In this document: positions 50,491-53,177 of the stretch, piece by piece | How the letters are laid out: every line of letters begins with the position of its first letter | Position numbering within the stretch: position 1 is the stretch's first letter | Origin: a virus | DNA length: 53,177 bases | Strand: one strand, 5' to 3' | IMG/VR virus record: IMGVR_UViG_3300008116_000084 | Span: 1-53,177 of that record | Position numbers and translations under genes: made by a program | The notes under the pieces: generated by a model | Seen by the model: only the letters and a program-made list of their open reading frames with translations | The model's database searches: none | Told to the model about the DNA's origin: nothing

Positions 50491-50885
50491 TATTTAATTC
50501 TCTTTGAGATTGCAAATATATCTTCTTCGATATCTTTACCTTCATCTTCCAGTTTTTCAACTTCCATCTTTAAGTCACCTAATAATGCCTGTTTTTCTGC
50601 TTCCGAAAGTAACCCATCAATGGATTCTCCCTTGGCTGCAACACCAATAATACGTTGGGCAATTTGTGCAACACGTATTAAGTGTTCATCATTTTTGACA
50701 TTTACTTCAATAAAGTCTTTTATAACAGGACCAATAACTGCTGCATCTTCTGGGGTTCTGATCAGCATAACCAACTTAGAGACAAACGTATTAATTTGTT
50801 GTCTCTTAGAGTCGGTATTCTTATAGATTTCTGAAAAGAGGTCGGAAAGTGATTTTCCCTCAAATATTTCCTTGTCTAAACTCAT
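50490..50885 (-). CDS. Small conserved protein between sigma factor and spike genes
   Basis: I chose ATG 50885 (131 residues), because GGAGG stands five bases ahead; an earlier ATG four codons upstream lacks an SD. It begins MSLDKEIFEGKSLSDLFSEI and is helical throughout (INTFVSKLVMLIRTPEDAA, LLSEAEKQALLGDLKMEVEK). I recall close relatives in T4-like cyanophages and pelagiphages, encoded in the same place and listed as hypothetical. A late promoter-like element lies 23 bases upstream. The final codon overlaps the next start. Confidence 0.7.
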   Translation of the reverse strand: MSLDKEIFEGKSLSDLFSEIYKNTDSKRQQINTFVSKLVMLIRTPEDAAVIGPVIKDFIEVNVKNDEHLIRVAQIAQRIIGVAAKGESIDGLLSEAEKQALLGDLKMEVEKLEDEGKDIEEDIFAISKRIK

Positions 50886-50907
50886 AATAACCTCCAAGTT
50901 ACTACAA

Positions 50908-50916
50908 TATAAATAG
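50908..50916 (-). promoter_or_regulatory. Late promoter-like element CTATTTATA
   Basis: The minus strand reads TAACTATTTATATTGTAG in the 38-base gap after the sigma factor gene, 23 bases before ATG 50885. It is the start of the tail block and one of the best matches in the window. Confidence 0.65.
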
Positions 50917-50923
50917 TTAGAGG

Positions 50924-51661
50924 CTATTTTTTATACGTAAAATATGCAGATGGGTCGGAAATATGTCCTGTTCGTCTAAATTCTTGCATTTGGACTAAAA
51001 CGTGTCCTCGCATCTTGTTGATTACCTTAGTAATATGCGAAGTTTTGTGGTTAGTCATTTCCCTAATCATTAGGTAGAGAGCTTTTTTATTGAAATTATC
51101 AATGTTATCCACTCGTCGGAGTAGTTCAACAACAGCGGTGGCGATATCTAAATCTCTCTTTTTCTTGAAAATCTTCGTGGTGTTAAAATCCCAATACTGA
51201 ACAAGTAGTTGGATGAAATCACGCATATCACTCTTTACTTCGTGTTCTTCTGGCTCCGCAACTAGAATTTCTTCTAACGAAAATGTTTCATCAGTCTTGT
51301 CCGCCAAGTACACAGACCGCTTCTCTTCCTTATATGCGTTGTTATTATGCAATATAAGATAATTTTTTGCGATTACACTAAAATATGAAAACGCTTTACC
51401 TTTACCAGATGTAAATTTGTGTAAGTTTATAACCAAAAAGGAAACAACTTCCGACTTTACATCTTCAAAGCTACCTTCCATATAAGGAAACTTGAATCTA
51501 TTAATTACATTTTCGGCCAATTTATCGAATGGTGCCCAAATGTACTCCCGATAGATGTATTCTCGTTCATCTTGGTCAGTACTTTGGTTATACTTTATAA
51601 TTGCATCTTCGGTTTCTTGTGTAAAATAGACCTTGCCCAACTTAGTTTTCTTTCGACCCAT
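50924..51661 (-). CDS. 55: Late-transcription sigma factor (T4 gp55-like)
   Basis: I prefer ATG 51661 (245 residues), seven codons inside the longest frame, because GGGAG is found upstream and MGRKK is a natural start. The sigma-70 region 2 pattern is visible: YREYIWAPFDKLAENVINRF, FEDVKSEVVSFLVINLHKFT and KGKAFSYFSVIAKNYLILHN, the last being the -10-binding helix. Region 4 is reduced, as in gp55. T4 gp55 is 185 residues; this version has a longer C-terminus. It would direct host RNA polymerase to late promoters such as the TATTTATA elements found here. It overlaps the upstream small membrane protein gene. Confidence 0.88.
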   Translation of the reverse strand: MGRKKTKLGKVYFTQETEDAIIKYNQSTDQDEREYIYREYIWAPFDKLAENVINRFKFPYMEGSFEDVKSEVVSFLVINLHKFTSGKGKAFSYFSVIAKNYLILHNNNAYKEEKRSVYLADKTDETFSLEEILVAEPEEHEVKSDMRDFIQLLVQYWDFNTTKIFKKKRDLDIATAVVELLRRVDNIDNFNKKALYLMIREMTNHKTSHITKVINKMRGHVLVQMQEFRRTGHISDPSAYFTYKK

Positions 51662-51920
51662 CGTTTGAATCACTCCCATAAATTAGCGGACGTAAATCAT
51701 TTATGATGTCCGTAATTTGAGAAAAGACTTCACCAACCTCATCATCTTTCTCAAACATTTGTCGTTCATCAATTATCCGCATTGTGTGTAATGTTATGCT
51801 CAGACGGGAATAAAAATTGTTGACGGCATCTTCCATTATTTCAACTTTACGTAACGTATTCCATGTTGCGTAACAAAGTAGAATATTAAACAATAGACTA
51901 ATAACAACAATTACTATCAT
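51642..51920 (-). CDS. Small membrane-anchored protein
   Basis: The 92-residue protein has one N-terminal transmembrane helix (residues 1-20, IVIVVISLLFNILLCYATW). A helical cytoplasmic or periplasmic part follows (MRIIDERQMFEKDDEVGEVF, then SQITDIINDLRPLIYG). I recall a similar DxMFExDDEVGxxF motif in small proteins next to gp55 in T4-like marine phages, with no known function. It overlaps both neighbours by four and 20 bases, so expression is tightly coupled to the sigma factor gene. Confidence 0.7.
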   Translation of the reverse strand: MIVIVVISLLFNILLCYATWNTLRKVEIMEDAVNNFYSRLSITLHTMRIIDERQMFEKDDEVGEVFSQITDIINDLRPLIYGSDSNDGSKEN

Positions 51921-52441
51921 ATCTTTACCAAGTTGTAGATTGAAAAGGTTTGCATGTACTCACGAATACTTGTTCCGTTCGCGTCAGTTCTACCTTTAAA
52001 ATCTGAATTATTGAAAAAGTTGATAACATTCTGTGGTCCTGCCAAATGTGCTGCTGCCAAGATGCCAGAACGTGTAACTTTTATTCCCTTTACTACCTTA
52101 CCGCTATATTTTATAATAATATTATGTAATTCTTTATTGTTTAGTCGCATATTTGCAACCATTACAGAGTCTTGAAGTTCTGAGTTCTGTAAGAATTGCT
52201 TCTGTGTAACTCTAAATCCTAGCATTCTAACCGTACGAGGATCAAACTGATACTTTCCCATCATTCCGAATCTGTTCACCACATGCAAAGTATTATCACT
52301 TTCCCGTTCTGCCATATGGTTAAGAAACTTTTCAAGTTCCGTTGGTTCCGACCGAACAATACGATTCGGTACATAAACCTCATTTATTTTCAACATCAAA
52401 AGAACCATTAATGTCGAAAAGACAGTTATTACCTGTTTCAT
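51917..52441 (-). CDS. Exported lytic-transglycosylase/lysozyme-like protein
   Basis: I chose ATG 52441 (174 residues): AGGAGA lies four to six bases upstream, and the protein then begins with a signal segment (MKQVITVFSTLMVLLMLKI). The frame from 52480 adds 13 residues without an SD. After the signal comes LEKFLNHMAERESDNTLHVV, where Glu in ERESDN is the likely catalytic acid, then NRFGMMGKYQFDPRTVRMLG, as in SLT/lysozyme-like folds (GxMGxxQ). ILAAAHLAGPQNVINFF matches the later helix. It would cut peptidoglycan, as lysis enzyme or for DNA entry. The uncleaved hydrophobic segment could act as a signal-anchor-release element. Confidence 0.75.
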   Translation of the reverse strand: MKQVITVFSTLMVLLMLKINEVYVPNRIVRSEPTELEKFLNHMAERESDNTLHVVNRFGMMGKYQFDPRTVRMLGFRVTQKQFLQNSELQDSVMVANMRLNNKELHNIIIKYSGKVVKGIKVTRSGILAAAHLAGPQNVINFFNNSDFKGRTDANGTSIREYMQTFSIYNLVKI

Positions 52442-52454
52442 AATTTCTCCTGTG

Positions 52455-53177
52455 TTAGAGAAGGTGCGGTCTTGCCTCACTAATTCCAGCGTTAGTGACT
52501 ACAACATACGAGGGACAAAATTCATCAATACTCATTGCTCCTGCGTATGATAAGGCCGACCGTAATCCATCAGTTAATCCATCCACGATAAACTTTGCTT
52601 TACCCTTGAATGGAACAATGGTGGATTCACCCTCAACATTACGAGTTTTTTGACCGTGTATACTCTTTGTTTCCAAAGAAGCTGCTCCACGATATCTTTT
52701 ATATAAACCATTTTGTTTTTCAATAATAGCCCCAGGCGCTTCCTTTGTTCCTGCCAAAAGCGACCCAAGAATTACCGAACTTGCTCCAACCGCCAACGCT
52801 TTAGCAATATCACCACTATTACGAATACCACCACATGCAATAATAGGAACAGTTACTGCGTTTGATGTTTCCAACAATGACGTAACATTTGGTACACCAA
52901 AACCAGTTTTAATACGAGTAGTACACAATGAACCACCACCGATACCTACTCGAATTGCATCTGCTCCCCAGAATTCTAATTCTTCTGCTGCTTCTGCGGT
53001 TGCCACATTTCCTGCAATAACGTCAATGTGAGGAAAGTTATCTTTAATTTTGATGATAGCTTCACGGACAAACGAATGATGACCGTGGGCTACATCAATC
53101 AATATAACATTTGCACCAGCATTAATCAAGGCTTCTGTTCGTTGGAAATAATCTCCATTGGCTCCAACCGCTGCCAT
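52455..53177 (-). CDS. IMP dehydrogenase/GMP reductase-family enzyme, 5' end missing
   Basis: The last 240 residues are visible; the frame is open to the edge. The segment matches from about residue 220 of bacterial IMP dehydrogenase. Family motifs are IDVAHGHH, GNVATAEAA, VGIGGGSLCTTRIKTG (catalytic Cys85 of the piece), CGGIRNSGDIAKALAVGAS, LGSLLAGTKEAPG, and YKRYRGAASLE followed by a short flap. The end (FIVDGLTDGLRSALSYAGAM, VVVTNAGISEARPH) is IMPDH-like. Two oddities: the ribose-binding Asp of (D)GGIR is Cys115, and the catalytic flap is short and lacks the Arg-Tyr pair, more like GMP reductase. It probably adjusts guanine nucleotide pools; the direction of reaction is uncertain. Confidence 0.85.
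   Translation of the reverse strand: MAAVGANGDYFQRTEALINAGANVILIDVAHGHHSFVREAIIKIKDNFPHIDVIAGNVATAEAAEELEFWGADAIRVGIGGGSLCTTRIKTGFGVPNVTSLLETSNAVTVPIIACGGIRNSGDIAKALAVGASSVILGSLLAGTKEAPGAIIEKQNGLYKRYRGAASLETKSIHGQKTRNVEGESTIVPFKGKAKFIVDGLTDGLRSALSYAGAMSIDEFCPSYVVVTNAGISEARPHLL

Noticed and set aside
1-53177. tRNA genes, integrase, attachment sites or insertion sequences
   Set aside because: Gaps between genes are mostly under 110 bases and hold promoter-like elements or terminators. I saw no cloverleaf, transposase motif or terminal inverted repeats.

Overview
The window looks like the late, virion-building half of a large T4-like myovirus genome (Caudoviricetes). Every gene I can support lies on the minus strand, so transcription runs from position 53177 down to 1. 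Genes are packed end to end, often with ATGA or TAATG overlaps. The DNA is AT-rich, and I saw no tRNA, CRISPR array or insertion sequence. T4 counterparts are recognisable for the sheath (18), tube (19), major capsid (23), scaffold (22), prohead protease (21), portal (20), large terminase (17), wedge proteins 6 and 25, late sigma factor 55, primase 61 and recombination proteins 46/47. The host cannot be read from the sequence. Most genes have clear GGAG/GAGG Shine-Dalgarno sites, which argues for a host that uses them.

Layout in transcription order. (1) 53.2-50.5 kb: an IMP dehydrogenase/GMP reductase-family enzyme cut by the window edge, an exported lytic-transglycosylase-like protein, a small membrane protein, the late sigma factor gp55 and a small conserved protein. 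(2) 50.5-31.5 kb: tail and baseplate genes. These are a spike/hub protein with OB fold and beta-helix, a coiled-coil protein, gp25, gp6, a DNRLRE-like protein, a nucleotidyltransferase, a protein with nine cysteine-rich GCTDxxAxNYNP repeats, a 1645-residue LamG-containing protein, and several beta-rich proteins including a tandem paralogue pair. (3) 31.5-27.0 kb: a DNA island inside the structural block, with a PD-(D/E)XK nuclease, a DnaG-type primase and a single-chain Mre11-Rad50 (gp47-gp46) fusion. (4) 27.0-21.1 kb: another structural protein, a 950-residue HNH / RNA-ligase-like / NMN-adenylyltransferase-like fusion, a zinc-ribbon protein and a possible one-chain spanin. (5) 21.1-6.5 kb: terminase, a run of small basic proteins whose N-termini resemble T4 capsid-targeting sequences, portal, protease, a zinc-metallopeptidase-like protein, a HAD phosphatase, a holin-like protein, a phage-encoded ribosomal protein bS21, scaffold and major capsid protein. 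(6) 6.5-0 kb: neck proteins, sheath, tube and the start of a probable fibre or baseplate-appendage gene.

Seven intergenic gaps carry the same minus-strand element, TATTTATA (usually with a preceding C), 23-33 bases before a start codon. An eighth gap has the canonical T4 late element TATAAATA. Because gp55 is encoded here, these are probably its late promoters. Rho-independent terminators follow genes 23 and 19. Together the genes assemble the head around a scaffold processed by gp21, fill it through gp17, and build the contractile tail. The small genes with LxE-type N-termini may be packaged into the head and enter the next host with the DNA.
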